A stretch of DNA of 64,000 nt, from NCBI RefSeq assembly GCF_003265705.1, contig NW_020312848.1:56215707-56279706 (forward strand), read 5' to 3'. Position 1 is the first letter of the stretch. Every line of letters starts with the position of its first letter. This stretch comes from Callorhinus ursinus. Taxonomy: Eukaryota > Chordata > Mammalia > Carnivora > Otariidae. The notes below the pieces were generated by a model. It was not told the origin of the DNA. It made no database searches and saw nothing but the letters and a program-made list of their open reading frames with translations. Positions 22,996-35,099 of the stretch are shown one piece after another. The position numbers were made by a program, and so were the translations under genes.

Positions 22996-23756
22996 TGACC
23001 TTCACAGTTGTGTGCTGTTGTCCAATTCTTTGATCCATCTTGTAGAGCTCCTATTTGGAGAAGATAGTAATGTGTTAATAAATGGATAAAAATATACCTT
23101 TATTCATTCCTATTTACTACTTGCCCTCAGTACTTTTGATTCTTTTTTTGCTTTTTAAGAATTTCAACAAATAAGTCAATCACAGTAAGATTCTAGATGG
23201 TTATGTGGTTTACTAACATTTAGGAAAGAAAGAGGTGATTGAAGATCCAACATGGATTTACTAAGGAAGTTGTGCTAAACAAAAACAGATGAGATAGTGG
23301 ATGTGAAAATATTTGTAGTCCATACAATAGTCTTTAAATGTTTCTTACTAATTTAAATGGCCATTTTTCTTCGTATTTCTGAATTAGAGGAATGCCATAG
23401 ATGTATTTATATATTTAATTAAAATATTTAAGAATGTTTTGAATGCTACCTTTTTAGGTAATGTGGAGTAATGTGTCATAATGCCAGTTGTATCATTGAT
23501 AAATGATGTGATTTAATGGTATAAGTGGTGTATATAATATCTATTATAACCATTAATAAATGGCATAATTTAATGGTTTAAATTGTATATATAATACCTA
23601 TTATTACCATCATTGCAGACCATTGCAAATTTAGGGTGATCTCTAGAATAGCATTCCTGGATCCTCTCCTTGGTATTGCCATGGTCAGTATTTTTATAAA
23701 TCAGACCTTATAGACAGCATAGCACAGTTCAAAATCATGTCCGCATATTTGTTTTA
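22996..23756. other. AT-rich intron, unassigned
   Basis: Contains two near-copies of a short AT-rich block at about 23505-23545 and 23562-23602 (each with 'taatggt', 'gtatataata' and 'cctattat/ctattat'), suggesting a local duplication of roughly 57 bp. Otherwise nothing recognisable. Confidence 0.45.
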
Positions 23757-24095
23757 ACTATGTGATATTGGCTTTTTTTTTATATATTGGCATATTTCTT
23801 AACCATTATATGCCTCACTTTCCCCATCTATATAAGGAGAGCACATGGTGTGGTGAGCACTGGGTGTTATATGCAACTAATGAATCATTGAACACTACAC
23901 CAAAAACTAATGATGTACTATATGTTGGCTTATTTGAATTTAAATTAAAAAAATAAAATTTCTAAAAAGAGGGCTAACAGTAAGTCCTATCTCAGAGGGT
24001 TGCTCTGAGGGGTAAATAAAATAATGTGTATAAGTGATTAACACCAGTGCCTGGCAAGCTTAATAAGCCCATGGTAATGTTAGCGGTAATTTCAG
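23757..24095 (+). repeat. MIR, sense, split by a LINE-1 fragment
   Basis: Left half: 'cttaaccattatatgcctca' and 'ctttccccatctatataagg'. Right half: 'gttgctctgaggggtaaata', 'gattaacaccagtgcctggc'. The halves line up as one MIR once 23838-23975 is removed. Confidence 0.75.
23838..23975 (+). mobile_element. LINE-1 3'-end fragment, sense, inserted in MIR
   Basis: About 138 nt of L1 3' end: 'gagcactgggtgttatatgc', 'aatcattgaacactacacca', 'actaatgatgtactatatgt', then an A-rich tail. Strongly 5'-truncated and related to the L1 copies at 8901 and 62653. Confidence 0.88.
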
Positions 24096-24854
24096 TGATG
24101 ATAATGATCATTTGGTGAGAAGGTATGCTTATGAATTGTATGAAACAAAGCTGTGGGTGGTAGCTTGAGTCAGAATGATGGCTAATAGCCTGGAATGATA
24201 TTCTGAGACGATTAAGATTTAGTGGTTTAGATTTCATTTTGAGGTTTAAAATTTAATGGAATCAAATATGAAATCCTGCTTATAGGTTCATAAATTTTCA
24301 TGGTTTAAGTAAAAGAGAAAAGACTTGGCTTTGGCTGAAATCAATTTGCATAGAACCTCGGGGAGTTTGTTGACCACACAATCATAGGAGCAAATAAGGA
24401 CTGCTCAACACCAGGGCCATCCTAGCTGCTCTTCAGAGAGGTGTTACGGCTAGTTCCTCAGACTACATTTCCCTTGAGCTCCGTACTGGTCACATTTCAG
24501 GGATTTAGAAGATTATTTCCACTTCTGATTCTCATATTTTGAAATCATTCATGGCTTCATAACAAAAATAAACAAAAAAGTTCTGAAGAATATATCAGTG
24601 GAGGAATGAGAAGTATTCTGGAAAAGATTAGGTTTAGAGGAGATATTGTAACCATTTTAATATTTGAAAGGCTGACGAGAAATAATCATGTTCTGTTTTG
24701 TTATGGAAGGCAAAACCAGTAAGTAATTTTTAGATAAGGATTCATAGAGAGAAGAGGGGGCAGAATGATAAAAGGCAACTGAAATGTTATGGAAGTTAGA
24801 TTGAAGTAAGAGAAGACAGCTTCAGGTAGCACAGGATTATAGGTTTGTGTCTTT
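24096..24854. other. ST7 intron, unassigned
   Basis: No named repeat, no simple repeat, no exon candidate. Confidence 0.5.
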
Positions 24855-25075
24855 AAAATCTTTTTAATTGAGTTATAAATTACGTATAGTAACATGCACA
24901 AATCTGAAGTATAGAGCGGGATGACTTTTTTAAATACACATGTGTTATCACTACCCAGGATCATAGAACTTTCCATCATCTCAGAAGGTTGCCTCATGCC
25001 CCCTCCTGGCCAATAACTGCCTTCTAACCCAGAAGTAACCATTTTTCTGACCTTTATCATCATTTATTACTTTCT
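24855..25075 (-). mobile_element. Old LINE-1 (L1M) 3' end, antisense
   Basis: 'tttttaattgagttataaat' followed by 'acatgtgttatcactaccca' and 'agaactttccatcatctcag', the antisense 3' UTR of an L1M element. It abuts a sense ORF2 fragment of similar age. Confidence 0.75.
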
Positions 25076-25079
25076 GCAA

Positions 25080-25425
25080 ACTTCCCAGAACCACTTTGGA
25101 GCACTGTTTACCAGTTTAAACATGTATCTACTTTCTGACTCAGCAATTTCATTTCCAATTACATATCTAAGAGAATGGTCACAACAGCTTTATTCATAAT
25201 AGCCCCAAAACTGGGAAACAACCCAAATAGCCATTAGCAAGAGAACAAACATATTGTGGTATATCCACAAAATGAAATACTACTCAACAATAAAAAAGAA
25301 TAAAGGCCTGATACATGCTACAGCATGGGATGAATCTCAGAAACATCATGCCGAGTGAAAGAAGCCAGACATGGAAGAGTACATACTCTGTGATTCCAAT
25401 TACATGAAATTCAAGATTGTAGATT
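25080..25425 (+). mobile_element. Old LINE-1 (L1M) ORF2 fragment, sense
   Basis: 'acagctttattcataatagc', 'aaactgggaaacaacccaaa', 'gtggtatatccacaaaatga', 'aaagaagccagacatggaag', ending near 'ccaattacatgaaattcaag'. This is the end of ORF2 in sense orientation, directly beside the antisense 3' UTR piece. Confidence 0.85.
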
Positions 25426-25811
25426 TTAATGAAAGATTTTTTTATGACAATTTGATTTTGAATACCTAAGACAGTTGGAGAAAGTTCTTTCCCTTTCAGA
25501 AAAGGAACCTGTATGAAACAAAAGATGGCCAAGAAGTGGAAGGAAATTTAAACTAAAGCCAGGAGTTCAGCTTTGCTAGTGAGAAACATTTATTTAGCAT
25601 TCCTTGTTTTTGGAATTCTGTGATATGTCATTATTTCCTTTCTTTTTCATTCTTTTTTAGATATCTGTGCCATTATCTAAGAATATTTTTTCTCTTAATC
25701 ATACTATATATTACATGTCATCTACTTTCTTTTTTAAATCACTCTTCCTGGAGCACTCTAACCTTCAGCTCAAATATCCATTTGATCTCTAGGCAAGTTT
25801 CAAAGCTTTTT
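25426..25811. other. ST7 intron, unassigned
   Basis: AT-rich, no named repeat with confidence. 'tcttcctggagcactctaac' at about 25744 might be an eroded sense L2 scrap. Confidence 0.4.
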
Positions 25812-26004
25812 TTTTTTTTTGGAGATTTTATTTATTTTACAGGCAGAGACACAGTGAGAGAGGGCACACAAGCAGGATGATACTGGAGGGAGAAGCAGGC
25901 TCCCCACTGAGCAGGGAGCCCGATGCGGAGCTCGATCCCAGGATCCTGGGATCATGACCTGAGCCGAAGGCAGACGCTTAATGACTGAGCCACCCAGGCA
26001 CCCC
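25812..26004 (-). mobile_element. CAN-SINE, antisense
   Basis: T run, 'agattttatttattttacag', 'cacagtgagagagggcacac', 'gatcccaggatcctgggatc', reversed head ending 'ccacccaggcacccc'. TCAAAGCT direct repeats at 25800 and 26005 mark the target site. Confidence 0.94.
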
Positions 26005-26104
26005 TCAAAGCTGTTTTTATAATGACTTTCCTGAACATACTCCTTTGCTAATGATAACATTATTTTTTGTAGCTAACATTTTTCTCATTCTTGGATTCTT
26101 TTTC

Positions 26105-26362
26105 TTAATTAAAAAAAATTTAATTCCAGTATAGTTAATATCCTGTGTTATATTAGTTTCAGGTATACAGTATAGTGATTCAGTAATTTTGTACCTTACC
26201 CGGTGCTCATCATGATAACTGTACTCCTAATCTCCTTCACCTGTTTCATCCATTCCCCCCACCTACCACCCCTGTGGTAACCATCAGTTTGTTCTCTATA
26301 GTTAAGAGTCTGTAATTTGGTTTGTCTCTTTTTTTCCTTTGTTTCTTTGTTTTCTAAGTTCC
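26105..26362 (-). mobile_element. Carnivoran LINE-1 3' end, antisense, cut by gap
   Basis: Starts at the L1 3' tail ('taattccagtatagttaata'), with 'agtttcaggtatacagtata' and 'accatcagtttgttctctat'. It runs directly into the 100-N gap, so its 5' extent is unknown. Confidence 0.9.
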
Positions 26363-26462
26363 NNNNNNNNNNNNNNNNNNNNNNNNNNNNNNNNNNNNNN
26401 NNNNNNNNNNNNNNNNNNNNNNNNNNNNNNNNNNNNNNNNNNNNNNNNNNNNNNNNNNNNNN
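26363..26462. other. Assembly gap, 100 N
   Basis: Exactly 100 N, the usual placeholder for a gap of unknown size. Both sides are antisense LINE-1 3' UTR of the same family, so true length and content are unknown. Two ORFs spanning it are artefacts. Confidence 0.99.
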
Positions 26463-27650
26463 ACACTTCCATACATCACCTGGTGCTCATCACAACAAGT
26501 GCACTCCTTCATTCCCATCACCTATTTCACCCCTCCCCCTGGTAACCATCAGTTTGTTCTCTGTAGTTAAGAGTGTTTCTTGGCTTGCCACTTGCTCTTT
26601 TTTTCCCCTTTGCTTGTTTGTGTTTCTTAAATTCCACGTATGTGTGAATTCATATGGTATTTGCCTTTCTCTGACTGACTTAATGTCATTTAGCATAATA
26701 CTCTCTAGCTCTATCCATGGTAGTTGCAAATGTCAAGATTTCATTTTTTTATGGCTGAGTAATATTCCATTGTATGTATATACCACATCTTCTTTATCTA
26801 TTCATCTATCAGTGGACCCTTGGGTTGCTTCCATAATTTGGCTATTGCAAATAGTACTGCAATAAACAAAGGGGTGCATCTATCTTTTCAAATTAGTGTT
26901 TTCATATTTTTTGGGTAAATACTCAGTAGGGGATTTACTGAATCATGTGATTATTGTATTTTTAATTTTTTAGGGAACCACCATACTGTTTTTCACAGGG
27001 GCTGCATCGTTTTGCATTCCCACCAACAGTGCACGAAGGTTCCTTTTTCTCCACATGCTTGCCAACACTTGTTTCTTGTGTTTTTTATTTTAGCCATTCT
27101 GACAGGTGTGATTTGCATTTCCCTGATGATTAGAATGTTGAGCATCATTTCATGTATCTGTTGGCCATCTGGATATCTTATTTAGAGAATTGTCTCTTCA
27201 TGTATTCTGCCCATTTTTGATTGGATTATTTGGGGCTTTTTGTGTTGTGTAAATTCTTTATGTATTTTGGGTATTAACCCTTTAATATGTTATTTGCAAA
27301 TATATCTCCCATTCAGGAAGTTGTCTTTGAGTTTTGTTGATTGTTTCCTTTGCTATACAGAAGCTTTTTATTCTGATGTAGTCCCAATAGTTTATTTTTG
27401 CTTTTTGTTTCCTTTGCCTGAAGAGGCATATCTAGAAGAGTGTTGCTATGGCCAATGTCCGAGAAATTACTACCTGTGCTCTCCATTAGGATTTTTATGG
27501 TTTCAGGTTTCATATTTAAGTCCTTAACCCATTTTGAGTTTATATTTATGTATGATGTAAGAAAGTGGTCCATTTTTATTCTTTTGCATGTAGCTGTCCA
27601 GTTTTCCCAGCACCATTTGTTGAAGAGACTGTCTGGATTCTAATTCTTAG
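26463..27650 (-). mobile_element. Carnivoran LINE-1, antisense, 3' UTR into ORF2
   Basis: Resumes in 3' UTR wording already passed on the other side of the gap ('cctggtgctcatcacaacaa', 'accatcagtttgttctctgt'), so this is a second copy. It continues into ORF2: 'tggctgagtaatattccatt', 'ccaccaacagtgcacgaagg', 'ccagcaccatttgttgaaga'. Many indels and stops. Confidence 0.9.
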
Positions 27651-27934
27651 AAGGACTTTTTTGTAATAATGGTAGCTACATGGCACTTACAAAAGACAGG
27701 GATTGCATAGTTAGAGCATGTTCATACAAAATTGGACTGAGAATGATTTTGAAGTTCCTTCCTCAAAATAAAATTTCTGAATAAATAATAAGCAGTATCA
27801 GAAAGCAGCTGATATTTTTGTTTTTTACTGCTCAAAACCTCTGATACTACTTGTTTTCATCACTACTGTTAGCCACTCTGTTTCCCTTACCATTTTCTCC
27901 ATTTCCCTAGTGGTAAAAGCATAAAATCATGACA

Positions 27935-28570
27935 GGCAGACAAAACTACAGAGACAGAGAACAGATTAGCAGTCACCAGGTGACAGGTATGGGTGGGAAG
28001 GGTACAAATAAAGGGGTAACACAGAGAGTTCCTTTGGAACAGTTGTGTATTTTTTTATTATTATTTAAAGATTTTATTTGAGAGGGGGAGAAAGAGAGAG
28101 AGCATGAGCAGGGATAGGAGCAGAGGGAGAGGGAAGGGAAGGAATCTCAAACAGACTCTTCACTGAGCGTAGAGCTGACATGGGACTCCATCCCAGGACC
28201 CTGAGATCACGACCTGAACCAAAACCGAGTCGGACACTCAACCAACTGAGCCACCCAGGTGTCCCAGAACAGTTGTGTATTTTAATGGTGGTGGTGGTTG
28301 GTTGAATCTAGCCATGGGATAAAATTGAATAGAACTAAACACACACATGAAAGCATGTAAAAGAAAGGTGAAAACTGAACAAGGTCTGTAATTTCCTTAA
28401 TAGTACTTTACCAATGTCAGTTTTTTGGGTTTTGATATACTACAGTTATGTAAGATGTCAGCATTCGGGGAAGCTGAGGGAAGCATTCACAGAACTGTGT
28501 ACTATTTTCACATCTTTCTATGAACCTGTAATTATTTCAAAATAATAAGTTTCAAACTTATAATAGACAA
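27935..28570 (+). mobile_element. Old LINE-1 (L1ME) 3' end, sense, split by a SINE
   Basis: 'gacagagaacagattagcag' on the left. On the right, 'gttttgatatactacagtta' and 'tgtaattatttcaaaataat', the L1ME 3' end. A CAN-SINE lies at 28054-28266. Confidence 0.75.
28054..28266 (-). mobile_element. CAN-SINE, antisense, older subtype
   Basis: 'tttaaagattttatttgaga', GA-rich tract, 'ggaatctcaaacagactctt', 'cactcaaccaactgagccac', ending 'ccaggtgtccc'. A 17-bp target duplication, GAACAGTTGTGTATTTT, lies at 28037-28053 and 28267-28283, within the L1ME. Confidence 0.95.
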
Positions 28571-28984
28571 CAACAACCAAGTCAAAGTATTTTTTTTAAA
28601 GAAATGAAAGAGGTAGTCTTACGAGCAAGCAGCCCATCATAACGAGCTTTCCCCTAAAGGTAGTATATATGCTATTTCTTAAAAGTGAGCCAAAACATGT
28701 AGTTCTTGCCTCTGATTTAAATATTAGGCAGTTAAAAAAAAATGTTAGCCAGCTACTAGATTAAAATGTGGTTAATAAATGCACACTGCAAAGGAACACA
28801 CTCACTTTCATAAGGGTGTGTAGGTATAGGCAGTAGATCTCTGGTCTGACTTCATGTACCTTCTGCCTTTGTCTGTCTGTGCTGTCTATGTCTGGTTCCA
28901 CCAGTGTATTTGCTCATGAACTTGCTTCAAACAGTTTGTAGAACAGAATTCTTCTAGATAGCATCATTGTTATCTTTTAAAAAA

Positions 28985-29475
28985 ATCACTTATTACATGT
29001 ACATCACAGGAAGCTTTGGAAATGCAGATAAACGGTAGAAAAAAATTACCTCTAATCCCACCACTCAAAAATAAATACTGTTGATATTTTGTATATATAA
29101 TTCCAGTCTTATTATTTCTGTGCATATAAATGCTTTTTAAAAAATACATGAGATCATAATTTTGTAAACTTGTTTTACTTATTACGTAGGTACAGCAATG
29201 CACCATTTTCCCAGATCATTAAATACTTTTCACCCATGTGATTTAATGACTACATAGAATTGTACCCTGTGGATGTACAGCATCTTAACTAATCTTTTGT
29301 GATTGGACATTTAGGCTGTTTCCAGTTTCCACCATTAGAAACAATATTGTCATCAACATCCTTAAGGCTAAATCTTCGTACACAGTTGTGATTATTTCTC
29401 TTAGGAAAAGATCTCAGAAGTGGAATTGCTGGGGTAGGCAAAATGTCAACGCTTTTGCTTTTATTGTCAAAGATA
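28985..29475 (-). mobile_element. Old LINE-1 (L1ME), antisense
   Basis: 'ggctgtttccagtttccacc', 'agaaacaatattgtcatcaa', 'ctcagaagtggaattgctgg', a typical antisense L1M 3' region. Strongly mutated. Confidence 0.75.
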
Positions 29476-30867
29476 AGCATCACTTAAAAAAATTTGTTGT
29501 AAACAAAAACCGTATTTGAACAACAAGAAGTTTTACCTACAGGGAAACTTAGGGTCAATTTCTTTAGAGTGATTCATCACTTCTGAGAGACAACTGCCAT
29601 TACCAGATAGATGGATTGTTTTGACAGAATTAAAAGGAAAACATTGGAACTATCTAAATAAACAAGTTATGCAAGAATTTTTTTGCTATTTTTTATTTTT
29701 GTTAAACAATGAGAGCAAAATAATTTACCCGAGTAAAAGAAAACAAATGGAATCAACATGCCGCTAGTGGGGAATGAAGTATTTACATTTTTCCCACTTC
29801 CCATTTGATATTGATTAAAGTATATTTTTGATTATTTTTTAAGCATTACTATGCACATACACTACCTTCTTTACATACAGTGAAGGAGTAGGGTTAAAAA
29901 AATTTTATGGGAAAAACGCACTATAGTAGTTGTAATGTTGCAGAATTCTGTTGCATTTTTCTAGTTGTGAATGTCCTGTTCATGGGCAAGAGGGGGCCTG
30001 GTTCTGGATTAAAGATCATTTTTGATTGGACATCTGTAGTATTTTGCGGAACACCTAGTTGTATATTTTTCTGCATTTCCAGCTGAGTGAATATGTCACT
30101 TTGCTTGTTTAGGTAACCATCAAAACACAATCTGATCTTTCTCATTGAGAAGCCAAATCCTTAACAACAGGTTTTCTTTAATTTATCAAGTGAGGCTCCG
30201 TCTTGTGTGTTGCCAGCTTCAGATGATTATGTTCATTGTCTTCAGCCTCAGCTCCTTTCTTGGACTTTTCATTGGTCCCTACTTTGTGGAAAGCTGCTAG
30301 GTTGACACAGAAGGAACACAGATCACACCGATAAGAGTGGAAACAAGCCTTGGGTACTTTTTAAATAAAAAGTCTGAACTTTAAAAGAAGGTCTGAACTT
30401 TTAAGTAGAATGGTATTATCTGCAGTTTTTATTACCTTCCAATAACAATGAGTGGAACCTAGTAAAGAAGATATTTGATTCTTGGATTAATTTCCCACAT
30501 CGGGAAGCAGTTAAATGTTTAGATGTTGGAAAAGCAGCAAGACAAATCCATGAGTATTTGACATTCTTTTTTTCTTCTTAGTCATAAGCACATCATTTTA
30601 CACTGTGCATATGGTGGGTGAAATTTTGTTTGAATATAATTTATGAGATGAAGGTTACAAAGACCTCTTTCCCTTTCAGTTCTGTGTTGGTATTTTCTAT
30701 GATTATTTTTTTATCAATGGCATTAAAATTTCTTTCAAAGAGAAATTTCTCTTGCTGGGATTGGTGATGAATACTTATTACTGGATTAGGGATTGTTTTT
30801 CTTTTATGACCTTATTTTCCTCTGTGGCTGTCTGTGGGCTAATTATGGGACTTTCCTTTTCATTCTT
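29476..30867. other. ST7 intron, unassigned
   Basis: AT-rich, no named repeat. Two adjacent near-copies of 'aaaagtctgaactttaaaag' occur at about 30367-30405. No exon candidate. Confidence 0.5.
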
Positions 30868-30882
30868 ACTGTAATGTAATTC

Positions 30883-31145
30883 TTTTTTTTAAGTTTTAAT
30901 TTAAATTCCAGTTAGTTAACTTAGTGTTATATTAGTTTCAGGTGAACAATATAGTGATTGAACATTTCCATACAACACCCGGTCTCATCATCACAAGGGC
31001 CCTCCTTAACCCCCATCACCTGTTTCCCCAGTCCCCCCACTGACCTCCCCTCTGGTAACCATCGGTCGGTTCTCCACAGTTTAGAGTCTGTTTCTTGGTT
31101 TGTCTCTCTCTCCTTTTTGCTCCTTTGTTTTGTTTCTTAAATTCC
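30883..31145 (-). mobile_element. Carnivoran LINE-1 3' end, antisense, 5'-truncated
   Basis: A 263-nt insertion reading 'aattccagttagttaactta', 'gtttcaggtgaacaatatag', 'accatcggtcggttctccac', ending in 'tttgtttcttaaattcc'. A perfect 15-bp target duplication, ACTGTAATGTAATTC, lies at 30868-30882 and 31146-31160. It is a complete, 5'-truncated insertion, not a remnant. Confidence 0.96.
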
Positions 31146-31160
31146 ACTGTAATGTAATTC

Positions 31161-32202
31161 CTTTGAAGTTGAAAATAACCCTGTGAAGAAACTGGCAGAG
31201 CATTCCAGGTGGTAAGAGTTTCTCCAGCCTAGAGTAGATTTTGCTGCCCTGGGAATGGCGTATTTTTACCTGTCTGAATTAGGATGGCATTTCTCTGTCA
31301 TAGTATATTTGGTTCAGTGTTAAAGAAATACTATCCAGTAGGAAATAGGGTTATAATTTAAACACAGATTTTTCTTCGAAAGAGACTACCCTCTTTGAGT
31401 TTATCTATTCTCAGTTGTACCCTGTACTTTTATTTCCCTTTAAACTAGTTATCTGAATCTGTTACCCACTCCCACCTCTCCGTGTGAAATTTTCTGTACA
31501 GACTGAGAGGAACTGTTTCTCGGAGAAACAAATTAGGCTTTATATGAAAGGGGGTTTCCCTTCGGTTTGAATGAACAAAAATTGTATACATTTCTAAAGA
31601 TTTCACATATATATCCTTATATATAAAGATTTCTTATGTATGTTATATATAATAAATGTGTTACCTTTTCAACAAAAAAATGAATATGAACTTCTTAAAA
31701 TTTAATGCAAAGGAAATCTGGTTTAAATCTGACCATTAAAAAATAATTTAGGTGTGTTTTTTTTTTTTTAAAGATCCAGGTAATATTTTTTCTTCAAGTT
31801 AGTATTTCATATGCCTGTTGAGAACTTTTTATGAGAGACATAGAGGTCCTAATCTGCCTTTTATGATATCAAAGGCATTCCTGTAATATTTAAATTTATA
31901 TATTTATAGCTATTGTCTGCTTAATTAAGCTCAATACATGAAGATCCATATCTTAAATAGAACATGATTGCTCAAGAGTCAGGCTGGTGGATTTTAAACG
32001 TGAATTATTCACAAAAATATGAATTACCCTTAGTTTCACATACTACCCTGCTACGTAAGAAGCAGCTGTGTATTGTATGCATTAAAATATTCTTAATTTA
32101 TGCTTTGTTAGACTTACATGATTAAAATGCTAGTGGATTAAAAATAATTGCTCTTTATTTCTGCAAACTTCTAAGAGTTTCTACTTTCTTTTTCTCTAAC
32201 AG
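31161..32202. other. ST7 intron, unassigned
   Basis: AT-rich sequence leading to the next ST7 exon, with TA-rich patches near 31600-31650 and a short T run near 31758. No named repeat. Confidence 0.5.
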
Positions 32203-32275
32203 ATATAAGCTTACCAAAGTCGGCAACAATATGCTATACAGCTGCCTTGCTCAAGGCAAGAGCTGTCTCTGACAA
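32203..32275 (+). CDS. ST7: ST7 internal coding exon (window exon 2)
   Basis: 73 nt, acceptor CTCTAACAG, donor AA|GTAAGT. Two bases complete the Asp codon from the previous exon. Then 23 codons follow, starting [20 protein letters not shown] and ending VSD, and two bases (AA) start the next Lys codon. The sequence favours ST7 over ST7L: as remembered, ST7L has TR in place of AR after LLK. The 1.4-kb intron after it is one of the two short ones in the window. The exon is too short to show on ORF length alone and is supported by splice phase and residue identity. Confidence 0.95.
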
Positions 32276-33716
32276 GTAAGTGGAGAATGGCTTGGGCGGT
32301 ACTAAGTGTCTGACCCGATTGAAGGAGGTGTGTTGCCTCTGAGGGCTTTCTCTGGAAGTTTCTCTTAGTCTTTGAGACCCCTGCTTATGAGCATGCATTT
32401 TTCTAAAACCTGCTGATCTTTTCTTTCACTACTAGAAGGCGGGAATATATATCCCCAGGTTTTGTAAGGGTGTGTGGGTCCCTAAAGAGGGATTTATGTG
32501 AAATTCCATACCTCTGAGGTGACTTTTTTTTTTTTTTTGGCCAGACAGTAGATACCGAAAGGCCTGCTTGGGACTTACACAAAATGCCTTCCTTTTATTC
32601 ATTTTTTTGCGTATTCCTCTCCCTTCAGCAGTCCAAGACTGGGTAGTAGTCCTAACAAACACGTGAGATGGCAGAGGGGTTGATCATCTCCCATTGACTC
32701 CTCAGTTCCCAACTAATCCCCCACCCAGGGTCCGTTTGCTTTGAGTTGTCATCTCAGCGGGACATTTGCCTCTTTTATTCAGGCAGGTGACTTTGGCATA
32801 GAGAATTTCCATACACATCCGAGATGACTGGCAGGTGAAAGAGAACAGTTGGCTTCACTGTTCTTGAGTTCACAAATGCTTATGTTTCCCCGATACAATC
32901 CCTCTGAAGCACTGAAAAGCAGATAACAGGAAAAGAAAACAGCCTCTGCTCTGTCAGACAGGTTTGCTGTTAAGTGTGTGTGCACTTCAAGACCGAAGTA
33001 ATTTTCTTTCATTCTTTTTTATCCTGTAGATCGCCAGTACCTACTGCAACATCTTTTCTCCCTACACAGCGACTCCAGCTTGGGAGGGCAGGGCCAGGGT
33101 TGTCACAGCTTCCCCTGTGGTGTCTGCCTGCCAAGCACAGCTCTGGAGTTAGCCCTGGGTGTGAGGTGAGAAAGAGATTGCATGGTCTGGTTTTTTTCAT
33201 TCACTTGGGCAGGTGTCCCGCCCGCAGTTTGGGCACGCACACCCCCCTGCCGGAACGGCCCCAAGCAGGCTGGCCTGCGGTGGAAGCTGCATCGCAGCAC
33301 TGACATTGGGTTGGGAGCCTCCTTTAAAATTCTCCCCAGTTCTGTTTTTAACCAAGTACACCCTTCTGTAACCTAGTTTTCTCTTTTTCCTACACTGGCT
33401 GCCCTCGTCAGTCCTACCCCCTCCCCTGACCTAAGCAGGTACCTCAGAAAATTTAGACTAGCTATTTAGATAGAGAGACTTGACAGCTGAATTTAATTCC
33501 TGCCAAGATTAGATGCAAGCACGCTTTCTGCTTCTGCTGGGGTTTTTGTTGGCCTCGGTCTGAGGGGTCACTCAGAGGTTCCGTGTAGTGGAGGTTTGGA
33601 GAGCTCATGCCATTGGCTCGCTGTGGTTTTATGGGCCCTTGACGTGTAGACGCTTTTCCGGGTTGATGCCCAAGCAGTGGTCCCAACTGGATGGTGTTTG
33701 TCTTTCTGCTTTTCAG
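32276..33716. other. ST7 intron, unassigned
   Basis: A 1,441-nt intron between window exons 2 and 3. GC-richer than its surroundings at 33040-33300. A T run lies at about 32524-32539. No named repeat. ORFs here overlap each other on both strands and look like by-products of base composition. Confidence 0.6.
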
Positions 33717-33819
33717 ATTCTCTCCCGAGGCTGCATCTCGGCGGGGGCTGAGCACAGCAGAGATGAATGCAGTAGAGGCCATTCATAGAGCTGTGGAATT
33801 CAATCCTCACGTGCCAAAA
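33717..33819 (+). CDS. ST7: ST7 internal coding exon (window exon 3)
   Basis: 103 nt, acceptor CTGCTTTTCAG, donor AAA|GTGAGT. The first base completes Lys. Then 34 codons follow: [20 protein letters not shown], then [14 protein letters not shown]. It ends in phase 0. As I remember it, this stretch is unchanged in human ST7. The basic [24 protein letters not shown] part is predicted helical. No catalytic motif is known for this family. Confidence 0.96.
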
Positions 33820-35099
33820 GTGAGTCTGTGGAATCCCCACAGGAACTCGTTATGATAGCAGAGAGTGTTCGGTGACCACAATGTCATGTCTCGAATACAC
33901 CCAGTATAAAAAAATGAATTGCAGCCAGTGAACATTGAAGCCCTATATAGTCCATGGTTATCAGCTTCATTTTTAAGCAAAAGCTACATTCAAGAGGCTT
34001 TGTGCGGATTTGGGGGCTTTATATAATTGGGGTAAATTGATAGACCTGGCTTAGGCAGGTCAGGCCAGGAAGCCTGAAATTGGCAAAATATGGAGATCCC
34101 AAGAGTGTTGATGCATTTGATAGGAATTTCACACCAGTTACAATCTTACTTAGACCCAACTCGGGAAATGAACCTAGTTTTGAATATAAATGGTAAAAAA
34201 AAAAAATACTGATTAAGATGTTCTGAGTGCTTTCTGAGTGCCATTTTAGGAGGTATACATAGTAGGAAATGTTTGTCTTAATTGTTAACCACATGATTGA
34301 CTAATTTATAAATACCCAGTATTTCCCATATATTTATTTTCCTGAATTTGATTTTAAAAGGGAGCCAAATCACGATAGAGGATATTTCTATAATCTTTTA
34401 TTTAGGGGCTGGATGTGTATTTATGATTTACCTATATTTGAGTCCCTGCTGTGTGATAGGCACCTTGCTGAGTGCTATTTTCAGTTTCTCAGTGTTATAA
34501 AGCACATTTTGACCTTTGGGAAACTATTCATATGGGGTACCACAGGCATAGATTTCTTTCAAATTTCTGAGGAAGACTTTCATTGGTGAAAAATGACAAA
34601 GGAAGGCTATTTTGTTTTCTTGCAGTACTGTAGCAAGAGGGTGGTGTATGTGTGCATGTATGTGTGTATGTGAGGATTTGTAGAGTTACCTACTTTAATT
34701 TATTTTGTTGATATTCACAGTGACAGAGATAGGTGACCTAACACCATTTCTGAGCTTTGACTCAGGTCATGCTCATTTTCTCGCAAAACAGAATCTGAAG
34801 AATGGTGTACAGTGCCACAGTTAGTGAAGGATATAGTTATCCACTCTAGTTCCAGTGGATAATGACCAACATAGTACTTGTAGACTTAGGTATCATAGAT
34901 AGGGTGGTATAACATATATCTCTTTATTTAATATATTTTCGGCTAAGTTAAAAATGTTCATTCAAATTTGATTAAAACTTAAAGCTAATCATGAAAATAT
35001 TGTCCTGAATTACAGTCAACTTAGGTCATCAATTAATATTTATTGAATGCTATATTCAATACAGAGTTATTCTATGAGTATAAATAAGCTCTTCTAGAA
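33820..35099. other. ST7 intron, unassigned
   Basis: Start of a 15.9-kb intron. Contains a GT/AT-rich patch at about 34641-34675 and no other named element. Confidence 0.5.

Noticed and set aside
26317..26865. 182-codon ORF
   Set aside because: Runs through the 100-N gap and LINE-1; not real.
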